Of a stretch of 64,000 nt of DNA, positions 1 to 13,006 are shown piece by piece (position 1 is the stretch's first letter; every line of letters starts with the position of its first letter). The translations under genes were made by a program, and so were the position numbers. Below the pieces are notes generated by a model. The model was given only the letters and a program-made list of their open reading frames with translations, did not search any database and was not told where the DNA came from. Location: positions 62,001-126,000 of the forward strand of contig JAGIBL010000001.1 of NCBI GenBank assembly GCA_017744365.1, written 5' to 3'. Origin of the DNA: Nocardioidaceae bacterium (GTDB taxonomy: Bacteria; Actinomycetota; Actinomycetes; Propionibacteriales; Nocardioidaceae).

Positions 1-777
1 AAGGGCCAGCGTGGCCTCATCGTCTCGCCGGCCAAGGCGGGCAAGACGATGATCATGCAGTCGATCGCGAACTCGATCACCACCAACAACCCCGAGTGCC
101 ACCTCATGGTCGTGCTCGTCGACGAGCGCCCGGAGGAGGTCACCGACTTCGAGCGCTCGGTCAAGGGCGAGGTCATCTCCTCGACCTTCGACCGCCCGGC
201 CAGCGACCACACCACGGTCGCCGAGCTGGCCATCGAGCGCGCCAAGCGGCTGGTCGAGCTCGGCCACGACGTCGTGGTGCTGCTCGACGGCATCACCCGC
301 CTGGGCCGCGCCTACAACCTGGCCGCCCCGGCCAGCGGCCGGATCCTGTCCGGTGGTGTCGACTCGGCCGCGCTGTACCCGCCGAAGCGGTTCTTCGGTG
401 CCGCCCGGAACATCGAGGACGGCGGCTCGCTGACCATCCTCGCCACCGCGCTCATCGAGAGCGGCTCGAAGATGGACGAGGTCATCTTCGAGGAGTTCAA
501 GGGCACCGGAAACCTGGAGATCCGGCTGCGCCGCGACTTCGCGGAGAAGCGGATCTACCCGGCCATCGACGCGGTGCAGTCGAGCACGCGTCGCGAGGAG
601 CTGCTGATGAGCAAGGAGGAGCTCTCCATCATCTGGAAGCTCCGCCGGGTGCTCTCCGCGCTGGACGGCCAGCAGGCCCTGGAGCTGCTGCTCGAGCGGC
701 TGAAGAAGTCGCAGAACAACATCGAGTTCCTGATGCAGGTCCAGAAGACCACTCCTGGGACAAACCAGGACGGCTGA
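1..777 (+). CDS. rho: Transcription termination factor Rho, C-terminal part (5' truncated by window edge)
   Basis: Hexameric RNA-dependent ATPase that terminates transcription. The reading frame is open from base 1, so the N-terminal and RNA-binding domains lie outside. What is present is the ATPase core: the P-loop (SPAKAGKT) within the first 20 codons, a Walker B strand ([10 protein letters not shown]), and the Rho-specific segment [17 protein letters not shown]. The C-terminus ends in a short polar tail (TTPGTNQDG). Lying upstream of rpmE and prfA is the standard actinobacterial order. The family assignment is certain; nothing can be said about the usual actinobacterial N-terminal insertion. 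Confidence 0.97.
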   Translation, partial: KGQRGLIVSPAKAGKTMIMQSIANSITTNNPECHLMVVLVDERPEEVTDFERSVKGEVISSTFDRPASDHTTVAELAIERAKRLVELGHDVVVLLDGITRLGRAYNLAAPASGRILSGGVDSAALYPPKRFFGAARNIEDGGSLTILATALIESGSKMDEVIFEEFKGTGNLEIRLRRDFAEKRIYPAIDAVQSSTRREELLMSKEELSIIWKLRRVLSALDGQQALELLLERLKKSQNNIEFLMQVQKTTPGTNQDG

Positions 778-805
778 GCGGGGCGCTGGCTATGCTGTCC
801 GCCAC

Positions 806-823
806 GGGCGTTGGGGAACGCCC
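806..823 (+). promoter_or_regulatory. Perfect hairpin in the leader of the response-regulator gene
   Basis: GGGCGTT, a GGGG loop, then AACGCCC make a perfect 7-bp stem between rho and the receiver gene. No T-run follows, so it is a poor intrinsic terminator. TATGCT at 791-796 resembles a -10 box, which would put the hairpin in the 5' leader of the next gene. A structural or regulatory role is inference. Confidence 0.3.
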
Positions 824-853
824 ATCACGAACACCAGAACGAGGGGGGTCGCC

Positions 854-1222
854 ATGGCGCGCATCGTGATCGCCGACGACGACGCTGACATCCGCGAGCT
901 GGTGGTGTTCAAGCTTCGTCACGCCGGCCACGAGGTGCAGCCGGTCGCCGATGGTGCCGCTGCCGTGGAGGCCTGCCTGGCCAACAAGCCGGACCTGCTG
1001 ATCCTGGACGTGATGATGCCCGGGATGAGCGGCCTGGAGGCGGCCCGCGCGATCCGGGAGAACCCGGCGATGGCCGGCGTCCCGATCATCATGCTCACCG
1101 CCCGGGCGCAGGAGTCCGACGTGGAGCAGGGCTTCGACGCCGGCGCGGACGACTACGTGGTCAAGCCGTTCAGCCCGCGCGAGCTGGCCACCCGCGTCGC
1201 CGCGGTCCTCGGCGAGGACTGA
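854..1222 (+). CDS. Stand-alone response regulator receiver protein (CheY-like)
   Basis: Single receiver domain of 122 residues with no output domain. The acidic pocket (IADDDAD near residues 6-12), phosphoacceptor Asp52 (ILDVMMPG), Thr82 and Lys104 (VKPF) are all present, so it should be phosphorylatable. The start is preceded by a strong purine run (GAGGGGGG, 841-848). No kinase is adjacent; the nearest, the PAS kinase at 17.6 kb, is also without a partner, but pairing them would be a guess. It interrupts the usual rho-rpmE neighbourhood. It probably acts by protein-protein contact or as a phosphorelay intermediate. Confidence 0.9.
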   Translation: MARIVIADDDADIRELVVFKLRHAGHEVQPVADGAAAVEACLANKPDLLILDVMMPGMSGLEAARAIRENPAMAGVPIIMLTARAQESDVEQGFDAGADDYVVKPFSPRELATRVAAVLGED

Positions 1223-1321
1223 TTTCGCTCAGCGCCCCGCGGCTGGCACAATCATTCGTTGGCTCCGGTTCACGTCTGCGCCCGCAGGCGACCCGGCGGC
1301 CGTGATCGGAGAAGAGGAACC

Positions 1322-1543
1322 ATGAAGAAGGACATCCACCCGGACTACGTGGTGACCGAGGTGACCTGCACCTGCGGCAACACGTTCACCACCCGCAGCA
1401 CCTCGGCGAACGGCTCCCTGCACGCCGACGTGTGCTCGAACTGCCACCCGTTCTACACGGGCAAGCAGAAGATCCTCGACACCGGCGGCCGCGTTGCCCG
1501 CTTCGAGGCCCGTTACGCCAAGAAGGCTGCCGACAAGAAGTAG
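1322..1543 (+). CDS. rpmE: 50S ribosomal protein L31, zinc-binding form
   Basis: A 73-residue ribosomal protein of the large subunit. The start MKKDIHPDY is the canonical L31 N-terminus and is preceded by a GAAGAGGA ribosome-binding site; a possible upstream TTG start would add an unrelated Arg-rich extension and is rejected. The zinc ligands are intact: CTC near residues 16-18 and CSNC near 37-40, followed by HPFYTGKQ. This is the C+ form, whose zinc-free paralogue is normally induced on zinc starvation; no such paralogue is in the window. The Lys-rich tail is typical. Confidence 0.97.
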   Translation: MKKDIHPDYVVTEVTCTCGNTFTTRSTSANGSLHADVCSNCHPFYTGKQKILDTGGRVARFEARYAKKAADKK

Positions 1544-1621
1544 CTTTCCCGAACGCCGGTCGCGCCCCCGTGGTGTGGCCGGCGTTCTGCCTTGTCCGCC
1601 CGCCCTCACCAGGAGCCCCGC

Positions 1622-2695
1622 ATGTTCGACGCCGTCGACGCCCTGATCGCCGAGCACACCGAGCTCGAGCACACCCTGGCCGACCCGGCGGTGCACGCGG
1701 ACCAGGCCCGGGCACGCAAGCTCAACCAGCGCTACGCCGAGCTCTCCGCGATCGTGCGCACCTACCGGGAGTGGCAGCAGCTCGGCGACGACGTCGAGGC
1801 CGCCCGCGAGCTGGCGGCCGAGGACGAGTCCTTCGCTGAGGAGGCGGAGAGTCTGGCCGAGCGCCGGGTCGCCACCGAGGAGCGGCTGCGGCACCTGCTG
1901 ATCCCGCGCGACCCGAGCGACTCCAAGGACGCGCTGCTCGAGATCAAGTCCGGCGAGGGTGGCGAGGAGTCGGCGCTCTTCGCCGGCGACCTGTTCCGGA
2001 TGTACAGCCGGTACGCCGAGCAGCACGGCTGGTCGACCCAGGTGCTCGACAGCACCGAGTCCGACCTCGGCGGCTACAAGTCGGTGACGGTGGCGGTCAA
2101 GGCCAAGGGGACTCCGGCGCCGGGCGAGGCACCGTACGCGCTGCTCAAGTTCGAGGGCGGCGTGCACCGGGTGCAGCGGGTGCCGGTCACCGAGTCCCAG
2201 GGCCGGGTGCACACCTCGGCGGCCGGCGTGCTGGTGATGCCCGAGGCCGAGCAGGTCGACGTCACCATCGACGAGAACGACCTGCGCATCGACGTCTTCC
2301 GGTCCTCGGGACCCGGCGGACAGAGCGTGAACACCACCGACTCCGCGGTGCGGATCACCCACCTGCCCACCGGCATCGTGGTCTCCTGCCAGAACGAGAA
2401 GTCGCAGCTGCAGAACAAGGAGTCCGCGATGCGGATCCTGCGCGCCCGGCTGCTGGCCGCGGCCGAGGAGGCCGCCAACGCCGAGGCGAGCGAGGCCCGC
2501 AAGAGCCAGGTCCGCACCGTCGACCGCTCGGAGCGGATCCGCACCTACAACTACCCGGAGAACCGGATCTCCGACCACCGCACCGGCTTCAAGGCCTACA
2601 ACCTCGACCAGGTGCTCGACGGTGCGCTCGACCCGGTGATCGAGTCCAACGTGGCCGCGGACATGGCGGCGCGTCTCGAGGCGTTGGGTGACTGA
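1622..2695 (+). CDS. prfA: Peptide chain release factor 1 (RF1)
   Basis: Class I release factor of 357 residues, terminating at UAA and UAG. The stop-codon recognition motif is PVT (188-190), the RF1-type P-x-T rather than the SPF of RF2. The peptidyl-tRNA hydrolysis motif GGQ lies at 232-234 in [17 protein letters not shown]. The start has an AGGAG site 6 nt upstream (1611-1615). It overlaps the next gene, prmC, by 8 nt. The Gln of its GGQ motif is the substrate of that methyltransferase, so the pair is a functional unit. Confidence 0.97.
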   Translation: MFDAVDALIAEHTELEHTLADPAVHADQARARKLNQRYAELSAIVRTYREWQQLGDDVEAARELAAEDESFAEEAESLAERRVATEERLRHLLIPRDPSDSKDALLEIKSGEGGEESALFAGDLFRMYSRYAEQHGWSTQVLDSTESDLGGYKSVTVAVKAKGTPAPGEAPYALLKFEGGVHRVQRVPVTESQGRVHTSAAGVLVMPEAEQVDVTIDENDLRIDVFRSSGPGGQSVNTTDSAVRITHLPTGIVVSCQNEKSQLQNKESAMRILRARLLAAAEEAANAEASEARKSQVRTVDRSERIRTYNYPENRISDHRTGFKAYNLDQVLDGALDPVIESNVAADMAARLEALGD

Positions 2696-3536
2696 CGCTC
2701 GAGCGCTGCTGCGCGAGGCCGAGGTGACGCTCTCCGGCGCCGGCGTGGAGAGTCCCGCGTACGACGCCGCCGCACTGCTCGCGCACGTGCTCGGCGTCTC
2801 CCGCGGCGCGCTCGCCCTGGCGGGCTCGGTGGAGCCCGGCGCGCAGGCGAGGTTCCAGGCGCTGGTCGCCCGCCGCGCCGAGCGCGAGCCGCTGCAGCAT
2901 CTCACCGGCAGTGCCGCCTTCCGGCACGTCGAGCTGGCCGTCGGCCCGGGGGTGTTCACCCCGCGGATGGAGACCGAGCTGCTGGCCGGCTGGGCGATCG
3001 AGACGGCACGTCTCGTCTCGGGACGGGCTCCGGTGGTCGTCGACCTGTGCACCGGCTCCGGCGCGATCGCGCTGAGCGTGGCCGACGAGCTCCCCGGCGC
3101 CGAGGTGCACGCCGTCGAGCTGGACCGCGACGCCTTCGCCTGGGCCAGCCGCAACCTCGCCGGGAGCGGCGTCGATCTGCGCGAAGGGGACATGGCGGAC
3201 GCCTTCGCCGACCTGGACGGCACCGTGGACGTGGTGGTCTGCAACCCGCCGTACATCCCGTTGACCGCGTACGACGGCGTCGCGCCCGAAGCCCGCGACC
3301 ACGACCCGGCGCTGGCGCTCTGGTCGGGCGAGGACGGCCTGGACGCGATCCGGGTGCTCGAGCGGACCGCCGCCCGGTTGCTCCGGCCCGGGGGAGCGGT
3401 GGGGGCCGAGCACGCCGACCTCCAGGGGGAGGCGGCACCGGGCGTCTTCGCCCGGGCCGGCCGCTGGTCCGACGTACGGGACCACGAGGACCTGGCAGGT
3501 CGTCCGCGCTACCTCACGGCCCGGCTGGCACGATAA
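2688..3536 (+). CDS. prmC: Release factor glutamine methyltransferase
   Basis: SAM-dependent methyltransferase that N5-methylates the GGQ glutamine of release factors. It has an N-terminal helical release-factor-binding domain, a Rossmann SAM site ([14 protein letters not shown], about residue 120) and the catalytic NPPY motif ([10 protein letters not shown], about 185). The GTG start overlaps the prfA stop, which indicates translational coupling. At 282 residues it is of normal length for the family. Confidence 0.95.
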   Translation: MTDARALLREAEVTLSGAGVESPAYDAAALLAHVLGVSRGALALAGSVEPGAQARFQALVARRAEREPLQHLTGSAAFRHVELAVGPGVFTPRMETELLAGWAIETARLVSGRAPVVVDLCTGSGAIALSVADELPGAEVHAVELDRDAFAWASRNLAGSGVDLREGDMADAFADLDGTVDVVVCNPPYIPLTAYDGVAPEARDHDPALALWSGEDGLDAIRVLERTAARLLRPGGAVGAEHADLQGEAAPGVFARAGRWSDVRDHEDLAGRPRYLTARLAR

Positions 3537-3540
3537 GCGC

Positions 3541-4227
3541 GTGTCCACCCGTTACGACGCCACCGACGAGACCCAGCGCGAAGCCGGCCTGGCCGCCGCG
3601 ACCACCGCGGTCCGCGCCGGGGAGCTGGTCGTCCTGCCCACCGACACGGTCTACGGCGTCGGCGCGGACGCCTTCGACCCGGCCGCGGTGCAGCGGCTGC
3701 TGGACGCGAAGGGCCGTGGCCGCGAGATGCCGCCGCCGGTGCTGATCTCCAGCGGCGGCACCCTGGACGCGCTGGCCAGCCAGGTGCCGGAGTGGGCGCG
3801 GCTGCTGGTGGAGAAGTACTGGCCCGGCCCGCTGACCATCGTGGTCCGCGAGCAGGGCTCGCTGCAGTGGGACCTCGGCGAGACGAAGGGCACCGTCGCG
3901 GTCCGGGTGCCGCAGGACCCGGTGGCGCTGGACCTGCTGGCCCGCACCGGCCCGCTCGCGGTCAGCTCGGCGAACCTGAGCGGCCGCCCGGCCGCCACCG
4001 ACGCGGACCAGGCCGCGGAGATGCTGGGCGACAAGGTCGAGGTGATCCTCGACGGCGGCCCGACCAGCGACGACCGGCCCTCGACGATCGTGGACTGCAC
4101 CGGGGACCAGCCGCGGCTGCTCCGTGCCGGGGCGATCCCGGTCGAGGAGCTGCGCACGGTGCTGGAGGGCGCCGAGGTCGCGCTCGACGACCTGACCGCA
4201 CCCGAGGATCCCGCCGCCGGTGCGTGA
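3541..4227 (+). CDS. tsaC: L-threonylcarbamoyladenylate synthase (YrdC/Sua5 family)
   Basis: Makes threonylcarbamoyl-AMP from threonine, bicarbonate and ATP, the first step of the t6A modification of ANN-decoding tRNAs. The YrdC fold is evident from GELVVLPTDTVYGVGADAF near residues 26-44, the Lys/Arg-rich nucleotide site (KGRGREMPPPVLIS) and AVSSANLSGRPA. At 228 residues it lacks the C-terminal Sua5 domain, so it is the short TsaC type with a 30-residue acidic tail. The start is GTG, 4 nt after prmC, and the 3' end overlaps wecA by 8 nt. Confidence 0.93.
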   Translation: MSTRYDATDETQREAGLAAATTAVRAGELVVLPTDTVYGVGADAFDPAAVQRLLDAKGRGREMPPPVLISSGGTLDALASQVPEWARLLVEKYWPGPLTIVVREQGSLQWDLGETKGTVAVRVPQDPVALDLLARTGPLAVSSANLSGRPAATDADQAAEMLGDKVEVILDGGPTSDDRPSTIVDCTGDQPRLLRAGAIPVEELRTVLEGAEVALDDLTAPEDPAAGA

Positions 4228-5347
4228 GTACCTGCTGGTCTTCCTGGCCGCCGCGGTGGCCAGCTACCTGCTCTGCGTCTTCGCCCGCGAGCTGGCGATG
4301 CGCTTCGGCGCGGTCGCGCAGGTCCGCGACCGCGACGTGCACGCGATCCCGATCCCGTACTTCGGCGGGATGGCGATGCTCGGCGGCCTCGGCGCCGGGA
4401 TCCTGGTCGCGCGGCACCTGCCGTTCCTGGGCCTGTCCAACCCGCAGGTCTTCCACGACGCCGGGGTGGTGCTGGTCGGCGGTGCGATCATCTGCGGCGT
4501 CGGCGTGCTCGACGACCTGCTCGAGCTCGACGCGCTGACCAAGCTGGGCGGGCAGATCGTCGCGGCCGGCTACCTGGTGCTCAACGGCGTGCAGCTGTAC
4601 TCGCTGAACCTGCCCGGGACCGGGCAGTTCGTGCTGGACCCGACCCAGGCGATGCTGCTCTCGCTGGTGCTCATCGTCGGCACGGTGAACGCGATCAACT
4701 TCGTCGACGGCCTGGACGGGCTGGCCGGCGGGATGGTCTGCATCGGCGCGGTCGCGTTCTTCGCGTTCTCCTACCGGCTGGCCGACGCCAACGGACTCTC
4801 GCTCGCGACCACGGCGGCGATGCTGAGCGCGGCGCTGGCCGGTGCCTGCATCGGCTTCCTGCCGCACAACTTCTACCCGGCGCGGATCTTCATGGGGGAC
4901 TCGGGCTCGATGCTGCTGGGCCTGGTGCTCTCCGGCTCGACGCTGGCGCTGACCGGGCAGTTCGCCGGGGTGCAGCTGAACCCGACGAACGGGTACGACG
5001 CGGGGAACTGGCTGCCGATCCTGCTGCCGATCCTGCTCCCGGTCGCGCTGCTGGTGGTCCCGTTCGTGGACCTGGCGCTGGCCGTCGTACGACGGACCCG
5101 GCGCGGCCAGGCGTTCTACCACCCCGACAAGGAGCACCTGCACCACCGGCTGCTCGAGTTCGGCCACAGCCAGCGCCGGGCGGTGGTCATCATGTGGCTC
5201 TGGTCGGCGCTGATCGCCTTCGGGGCGGTCCTGTTCACGCTCTACACGAACCCGATCAGCGTCGTCGTGATCGGCGTCGGGGCGGTGGTCACTCTCGGGC
5301 TGACCTTCGTGGTGCCGCGGCTGCAGCGGCCCGGAACCCCCGTCTGA
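4220..5347 (+). CDS. wecA: Undecaprenyl-phosphate GlcNAc-1-phosphate transferase family (WecA/MraY superfamily)
   Basis: Polytopic membrane enzyme that loads a sugar-1-phosphate from a UDP-sugar onto undecaprenyl- or decaprenyl-phosphate, beginning wall polymer (arabinogalactan/teichoic acid linkage unit) synthesis in actinobacteria. Around ten membrane segments are visible. Superfamily motifs: LDD at 97-99, NAINFVDGLDG at 157-167, the catalytic FMGDSGS at 224-230, and the sugar-specificity loop HLHHRLLEFGHSQRR. The HIHH-type loop is WecA-like rather than MraY-like. The GTG start overlaps tsaC by 8 nt. Its position directly before the ATP synthase operon is conserved in actinobacteria. Confidence 0.93.
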   Translation: MREYLLVFLAAAVASYLLCVFARELAMRFGAVAQVRDRDVHAIPIPYFGGMAMLGGLGAGILVARHLPFLGLSNPQVFHDAGVVLVGGAIICGVGVLDDLLELDALTKLGGQIVAAGYLVLNGVQLYSLNLPGTGQFVLDPTQAMLLSLVLIVGTVNAINFVDGLDGLAGGMVCIGAVAFFAFSYRLADANGLSLATTAAMLSAALAGACIGFLPHNFYPARIFMGDSGSMLLGLVLSGSTLALTGQFAGVQLNPTNGYDAGNWLPILLPILLPVALLVVPFVDLALAVVRRTRRGQAFYHPDKEHLHHRLLEFGHSQRRAVVIMWLWSALIAFGAVLFTLYTNPISVVVIGVGAVVTLGLTFVVPRLQRPGTPV

Positions 5348-5370
5348 ACGATCCAAGATATGACTTGACG

Positions 5371-5425
5371 TCCAGGCCAACCCCTGGATTAGGCGCCTCC
5401 CGGACCTTGTGCTAGTTTTCACAAG
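5371..5425 (+). promoter_or_regulatory. Two inverted repeats in the ATP synthase operon leader
   Basis: TCCAGG-ccaacc-CCTGGA (5371-5388) and CTTGTG-N8-CACAAG (5406-5425) are perfect 6-bp inverted repeats. TAGTTT (5413-5418) inside the second would serve as a -10 box about 48 bases before the atpI start, making that repeat a candidate operator. TTGACG (5365-5370) is a possible -35 but its spacing to TAGTTT is wrong. The promoter role is inferred. Confidence 0.35.
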
Positions 5426-5465
5426 CAACCACCCGCCGCCCAGACGACCCAAGCCAGAGGCCGCC

Positions 5466-5948
5466 ATGACGACGAACGCATCGCCGCAGAAGCCCCCCAC
5501 GGGTGGGCTCGCCGTGCTCGTCGGTGCCGCCTCGTGGGGCCTGGGAACCGCCGTGCTCGGCGTGATCGCCGGGTTCGTCATCGGCACCGAAGCCGGTGTC
5601 GGTGCTCTGGTCGGGGGCCTCGCGGCGATCGCGGTGCTCGCGACCGGAACCTGGGTCGTCCTGCGCGTGGCCGCGGCCGCTCCGGTGGCCGGACTGCTCG
5701 CGGCTCTTGTCGTCTACACGGCACAGGGCCTGCTGCTCCTGTTGACGCTGGCGATCCTCGCGAGGGTGACTGACGGCGACCAGACCGAGGCCGCGGCCTT
5801 CGCCGTCATTGCGGTCACGGTCGTCTGGACATCCATGTTCGCGGTCTACGTCCGGCGCGAGCGGATTCCCATCTTCGACCTCTCTGCCCTGGCTCCTGAT
5901 TCGCCCGCGCAGCCCCCGCAGCACGGGCCTGGGCCGGAAGAGAGGTGA
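5466..5948 (+). CDS. atpI: AtpI-like ATP synthase accessory membrane protein
   Basis: A 160-residue membrane protein with four hydrophobic segments (about residues 13-35, 42-65, 68-95 and 105-125) and a charged C-terminal tail. It occupies the atpI position at the head of the atp operon. AtpI proteins help c-ring assembly or Mg2+ supply in other bacteria; they are poorly conserved, so the call rests on topology and position. The ATG at 5466 is chosen over an upstream TTG because the extra 19 residues are Pro/Arg-rich and not membrane-like. Confidence 0.75.
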   Translation: MTTNASPQKPPTGGLAVLVGAASWGLGTAVLGVIAGFVIGTEAGVGALVGGLAAIAVLATGTWVVLRVAAAAPVAGLLAALVVYTAQGLLLLLTLAILARVTDGDQTEAAAFAVIAVTVVWTSMFAVYVRRERIPIFDLSALAPDSPAQPPQHGPGPEER

Positions 5949-6063
5949 CCGCCATGGCCTGCTATCGTCCGGAGCGACTTGGCGTGCCTCGACCTGGTCA
6001 GTGTCGGCGCGCACTCGCTCACCCCAGCCGTGATTTTTCCTCGCAGAACAGACAGGAGACAGC

Positions 6064-6864
6064 GTGAGTTCGCTCAGCGTCGTGGTTCCGACCGAGGAGT
6101 TCAACACTCCCGGTCCGGCGGACTTCAAGCTGCCCGGCGTCTTCGACATCGCCGGCGAGGCGGTCACGAAGCCGATGCTGTTGGTCATCCTCTCCGCGGT
6201 GATCGCCTTCGGCCTGTTCTACGCGATGTCGCGTCGCGCTGCGGTGGTTCCTGGCCGCCTGCAATTCGCCGGTGAGAGCGTCTACGACTTCGTCCGCAAC
6301 ACCATCGCGCGGGACACCATCGGCTCGCACGATTATGCGAAGTTCGTGCCCCTGCTGTTCACGATCTTCCTGTTCGTGCTCATCAACAACTTCTTCGGGA
6401 TCATCCCGCTGATCCAGTTCCCGACGATGTCGCACATCGGGTACACCACGGCGCTGGCCGGGATCACCTGGGTGGTCTACAACGCGGTCGGCATCGCTAA
6501 GCACGGTTTCTTCGGCTACCTGAAGCACCAGACCGTGCCGGCGGGCATCTCCGGCCCGATCCTGCTCGCGCTGGTGCCGCTGGAGTTCTTCTCCAACATC
6601 ATCGTCCGGCCGTTCACGCTGGCGCTTCGTCTGTTCGCGACCATGTTCGCCGGCCACCTGCTGGTGATCCTGTTCTCCCTCGGTGGCGAGTACCTGCTGC
6701 TGCACTACTCGCCGCACCCGGTCGGCATCGGCGCCGGTGTCATCTCCTTCGTCCTCGCCGTCGGTGTGAGCTTCCTGGACATGCTGATCATGTTCCTGCA
6801 GGCATACGTCTTCACGCTCCTCTCGGCGATGTACATCTCCGGCGCAGTCTCCGACGAGCACTGA
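6064..6864 (+). CDS. atpB: F1Fo ATP synthase subunit a
   Basis: Membrane stator of the proton channel. It has an extended N-terminus and five or six membrane helices. The essential arginine facing the c-ring is Arg189 in [19 protein letters not shown], matching the invariant Arg of helix 4 in other subunits a. The GTG start has an AGGAG site at 6054-6058. At 266 residues it is of normal actinobacterial length. Confidence 0.96.
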   Translation: MSSLSVVVPTEEFNTPGPADFKLPGVFDIAGEAVTKPMLLVILSAVIAFGLFYAMSRRAAVVPGRLQFAGESVYDFVRNTIARDTIGSHDYAKFVPLLFTIFLFVLINNFFGIIPLIQFPTMSHIGYTTALAGITWVVYNAVGIAKHGFFGYLKHQTVPAGISGPILLALVPLEFFSNIIVRPFTLALRLFATMFAGHLLVILFSLGGEYLLLHYSPHPVGIGAGVISFVLAVGVSFLDMLIMFLQAYVFTLLSAMYISGAVSDEH

Positions 6865-6934
6865 TCTCCACAACTTCACATCGAGCAGCACACGATGGCG
6901 CACCGTGCGCCCTCACAACCGAAAGGAAACCCCC

Positions 6935-7706
<772 letters not shown>

Positions 7707-7707
<1 letters not shown>

Positions 7708-8510
7708 TGTCGCTGCGAGGCGCATCGGCCGACGCCCAGGCAGCACTGCGCCAGCAGCTGGACGCGGTTGCCGCCACGGACCAGGCCGCGGTCGCCGAGG
7801 ACCTGTTCGGTGTCGCCGCCGTGCTCCGGGCCGAGCCCGGGCTGCGGCGGGTCGCCACCGACCAGTCGCTCGACGCGGCCGCCAAGGCGGGCCTGGTCCG
7901 GCAGGTGTTCGCCGGCAAGCTGTCCTCGGCCGGGCTGGACCTGGTCGCGGCAGCGGTCGAGCGCCGCTGGACCGCGACCCGGGACCTGGCCGACGTGCTC
8001 GAGGACCTGGGCGTGGTCGCGCTGGTCAAGTCGACCGGCGGGGACGCCCGCCGGCTCTCCGACGAGCTGTTCGCCGTCGCCGAGCTGGTCAACTCCGAGG
8101 CCGACCTGCGCAACGCGCTGTCCGACCCGGCCCGCTCGGCGGCCGACAAGTCGGCGCTGCTGCGCAACCTGCTCGACGGCAAGGCGCTGGGCGCGACCGT
8201 CCGGCTCACCGAGCTGGCGCTCAACGGCAGCCACCGCACCGTGGTCGCGGCGCTGACCGAGTACCAGAAGGTCGCCGCGGCCGTGCAGGAGGAGAGCGTG
8301 GCCCGGGTCCGCACGGCCCGCCCGCTCACCGACGGTGAGCAGCAGCGCCTCACCGACGCCCTCGGGCGTCAGTACGGCCGGGCGATCCACCTCAACGTGG
8401 TCGTCGAGCCGGACCTGATCGGCGGCCTCCGGGTCGAGGTCGGCGACGACGTGATCGACGGCAGCGTGTCCAGCCGCCTCGACGACGCCCGCCGCCGGCT
8501 CGCTGGCTGA
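7707..8510 (+). CDS. atpH: F1Fo ATP synthase subunit delta
   Basis: Stator subunit joining the peripheral stalk to the top of F1. At 267 residues it is longer than the roughly 180 of E. coli; actinobacterial delta subunits are commonly this size. The conserved C-terminal signature is present ([17 protein letters not shown], then [22 protein letters not shown], ending in RRLAG). The N-terminal half appears to be a duplicated helical domain. It is coupled to atpF by a one-base overlap. Confidence 0.93.
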
Positions 8511-8556
8511 CCACACACAAACTTTTTCGAGAAGCACGAGAGATAGGGACCAGGAA

Positions 8557-10197
8557 ATGACGGAGCTTTCGATCCGTCCGGAGGAGATCCGGGACGCGCT
8601 GCAGCGCTTCGTGGCGGACTACCAGCCCGAGGCCGCCAGCAAGGAAGAGGTCGGCACCGTGGCCGAGGCCGCGGACGGCATCGCCCGGGTCTCCGGCCTG
8701 CCGTCGTGCATGGCCAACGAGCTCCTCGAGTTCGAGGACGGCACCCTCGGCATCGCCCTGAACCTCGACACCCGCGAGATCGGTGTCGTCATCCTGGGTG
8801 ACTTCGACAAGATCGAGGAGGGTCAGTCGGTCAAGCGCACCGGCGAGATCCTCTCGGTGCCCGTGGGCGACGGCTACCTCGGCCGCGTGGTCGACCCGCT
8901 CGGCAACGCGATCGACGGCCTCGGCGACATCGCGACAGAGGGCCGCCGCGCGCTCGAGCTCCAGGCCCCCGGCGTGATGGCTCGCAAGTCGGTCCACGAG
9001 CCCCTCGCCACCGGCATCAAGGCCATCGACGCGATGACCCCGATCGGCCGTGGCCAGCGCCAGCTCATCATCGGCGACCGCGCCACCGGCAAGACCACGG
9101 TCGCGATCGACACGATCATCAACCAGAAGCAGAACTGGGAGACCGGCGACCCGAACAAGCAGGTCCGCTGCATCTACGTGGCGATCGGCCAGAAGGGCTC
9201 GACCATCGCCTCGGTGCGCGGCGCCCTCGAGGAGGCCGGCGCGCTGGAGTACACCACCATCGTCGCGGCCCCCGCCTCGGACAGCGCCGGCTTCAAGTAC
9301 CTGGCGCCGTACACCGGTTCGGCCATCGGCCAGCACTGGATGTACGACGGCAAGCACGTGCTGATCGTCTTCGACGACCTGACCAAGCAGGCCGAGGCCT
9401 ACCGGGCCGTGTCGCTGCTGCTGCGCCGCCCGCCGGGCCGCGAGGCGTACCCGGGTGACGTCTTCTACCTGCACAGCCGGCTCCTCGAGCGTTGCGCGAA
9501 GCTCTCCGACGACCTGGGTGCCGGCTCGATGACCGGCCTGCCGATCATCGAGACCAAGGCCAACGACGTCTCGGCGTTCATCCCGACCAACGTCATCTCG
9601 ATCACCGACGGCCAGATCTTCCTGCAGTCGGACCTGTTCGCGGCCAACCAGCGCCCGGCTATCGACGTCGGTATCTCCGTCTCCCGTGTGGGTGGCGCGG
9701 CGATGACCAAGGCGATGAAGGCCGTCACCGGCTCCCTCAAGGTCGACCTCGCGCAGTTCCGCGCGATGGAGGCGTTCGCGATGTTCGCCTCCGACCTCGA
9801 CGCGGCCTCGCGGCAGCAGCTCGACCGCGGTCAGCGGCTGATGGCCCTGCTCAAGCAGCCGCAGTACTCGCCGTACCCGGTCGAGGAGATGACTGCCTCG
9901 CTGTGGCTGGGCACCACCGGCCGCCTGGACATCGTCCCGGTCGCCGACGTGCTCCGCTTCGAGCACGAGTTCCTCGACTACCTGCGCCGCTCGCACGGCC
10001 AGGTCCTGGACACGATCCGGGAGACCCTGAAGTTCGAGGACGGCACCGAGCAGGCGCTCGAGGCGGCCTACAACTCCTTCCTCGACCAGTTCGAGACCTC
10101 CGAGGGCGAGTCGATCAAGCCCGGCACCGAGACCCACGAGGCCCTGCCGGCCGACGAGGTCGAGCAGGAGCAGATCGTCAAGCAGAAGCGAGCGTGA
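8557..10197 (+). CDS. atpA: F1Fo ATP synthase subunit alpha
   Basis: Non-catalytic nucleotide-binding F1 subunit of 546 residues. The P-loop is GDRATGKT at 173-180, with the subunit-alpha signature [20 protein letters not shown] and the arginine-finger region [15 protein letters not shown] downstream. It carries a C-terminal extension past the helical domain ([24 protein letters not shown]). Such an alpha extension suppresses ATP hydrolysis in mycobacteria; whether this shorter one does is unknown. Confidence 0.97.
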   Translation: MTELSIRPEEIRDALQRFVADYQPEAASKEEVGTVAEAADGIARVSGLPSCMANELLEFEDGTLGIALNLDTREIGVVILGDFDKIEEGQSVKRTGEILSVPVGDGYLGRVVDPLGNAIDGLGDIATEGRRALELQAPGVMARKSVHEPLATGIKAIDAMTPIGRGQRQLIIGDRATGKTTVAIDTIINQKQNWETGDPNKQVRCIYVAIGQKGSTIASVRGALEEAGALEYTTIVAAPASDSAGFKYLAPYTGSAIGQHWMYDGKHVLIVFDDLTKQAEAYRAVSLLLRRPPGREAYPGDVFYLHSRLLERCAKLSDDLGAGSMTGLPIIETKANDVSAFIPTNVISITDGQIFLQSDLFAANQRPAIDVGISVSRVGGAAMTKAMKAVTGSLKVDLAQFRAMEAFAMFASDLDAASRQQLDRGQRLMALLKQPQYSPYPVEEMTASLWLGTTGRLDIVPVADVLRFEHEFLDYLRRSHGQVLDTIRETLKFEDGTEQALEAAYNSFLDQFETSEGESIKPGTETHEALPADEVEQEQIVKQKRA

Positions 10198-10204
10198 GCT
10201 AGCA

Positions 10205-12587
<2,383 letters not shown>

Positions 12588-12588
<1 letters not shown>

Positions 12589-12992
12589 TGGCGTCGGGAG
12601 ACGTCCTTCAGGTCGAGCTGGTCGCGGCCGACCGGCTGGTGTGGTCGGGCGAGGCGACGATGATCATCGCCCGCACCACCGAGGGTGACGTCGGCGTGCT
12701 GCCCAACCACGCGCCGATGCTCTCGCTGATGGTGGACGGCGTCGTCGACGTCACCACCACGGAGAACGAGACGTGGGTCGCGGCCGTCGACGCCGGGTTC
12801 CTCTCGGTGGCCGACAACCGGGTCTCGATCCTGGCCGAGCACGCCGAGATGTCCCACGAGATCGACCTGGAGAAGGCGCGGGCCGACCTCGACCGGGCGC
12901 ACAAGGCCGGCGAGGACGACGGCGAGCACGCCGCGGCCGCGGCGGCAGCGTGGGCCGAGGCCCGCCTCCGCGCCGTCGAGCTGGCCAAGTAG
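12588..12992 (+). CDS. atpC: F1Fo ATP synthase subunit epsilon
   Basis: 134-residue F1 subunit coupling rotor to Fo and restraining hydrolysis. The beta-sandwich domain (LQVELVAADRLVWSGEA, TTEGDVGVLPNHAPMLSLM) is followed by a C-terminal helical hairpin that is unusually Ala-rich (HAAAAAAAWAEARLRAVEL). The ATG overlaps the atpD stop by one base; an earlier start would be Arg-rich out-of-register sequence and is rejected. It closes the ATP synthase genes proper. Confidence 0.95.
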
Positions 12993-13006
12993 GGACGAGG
13001 CGGTAG

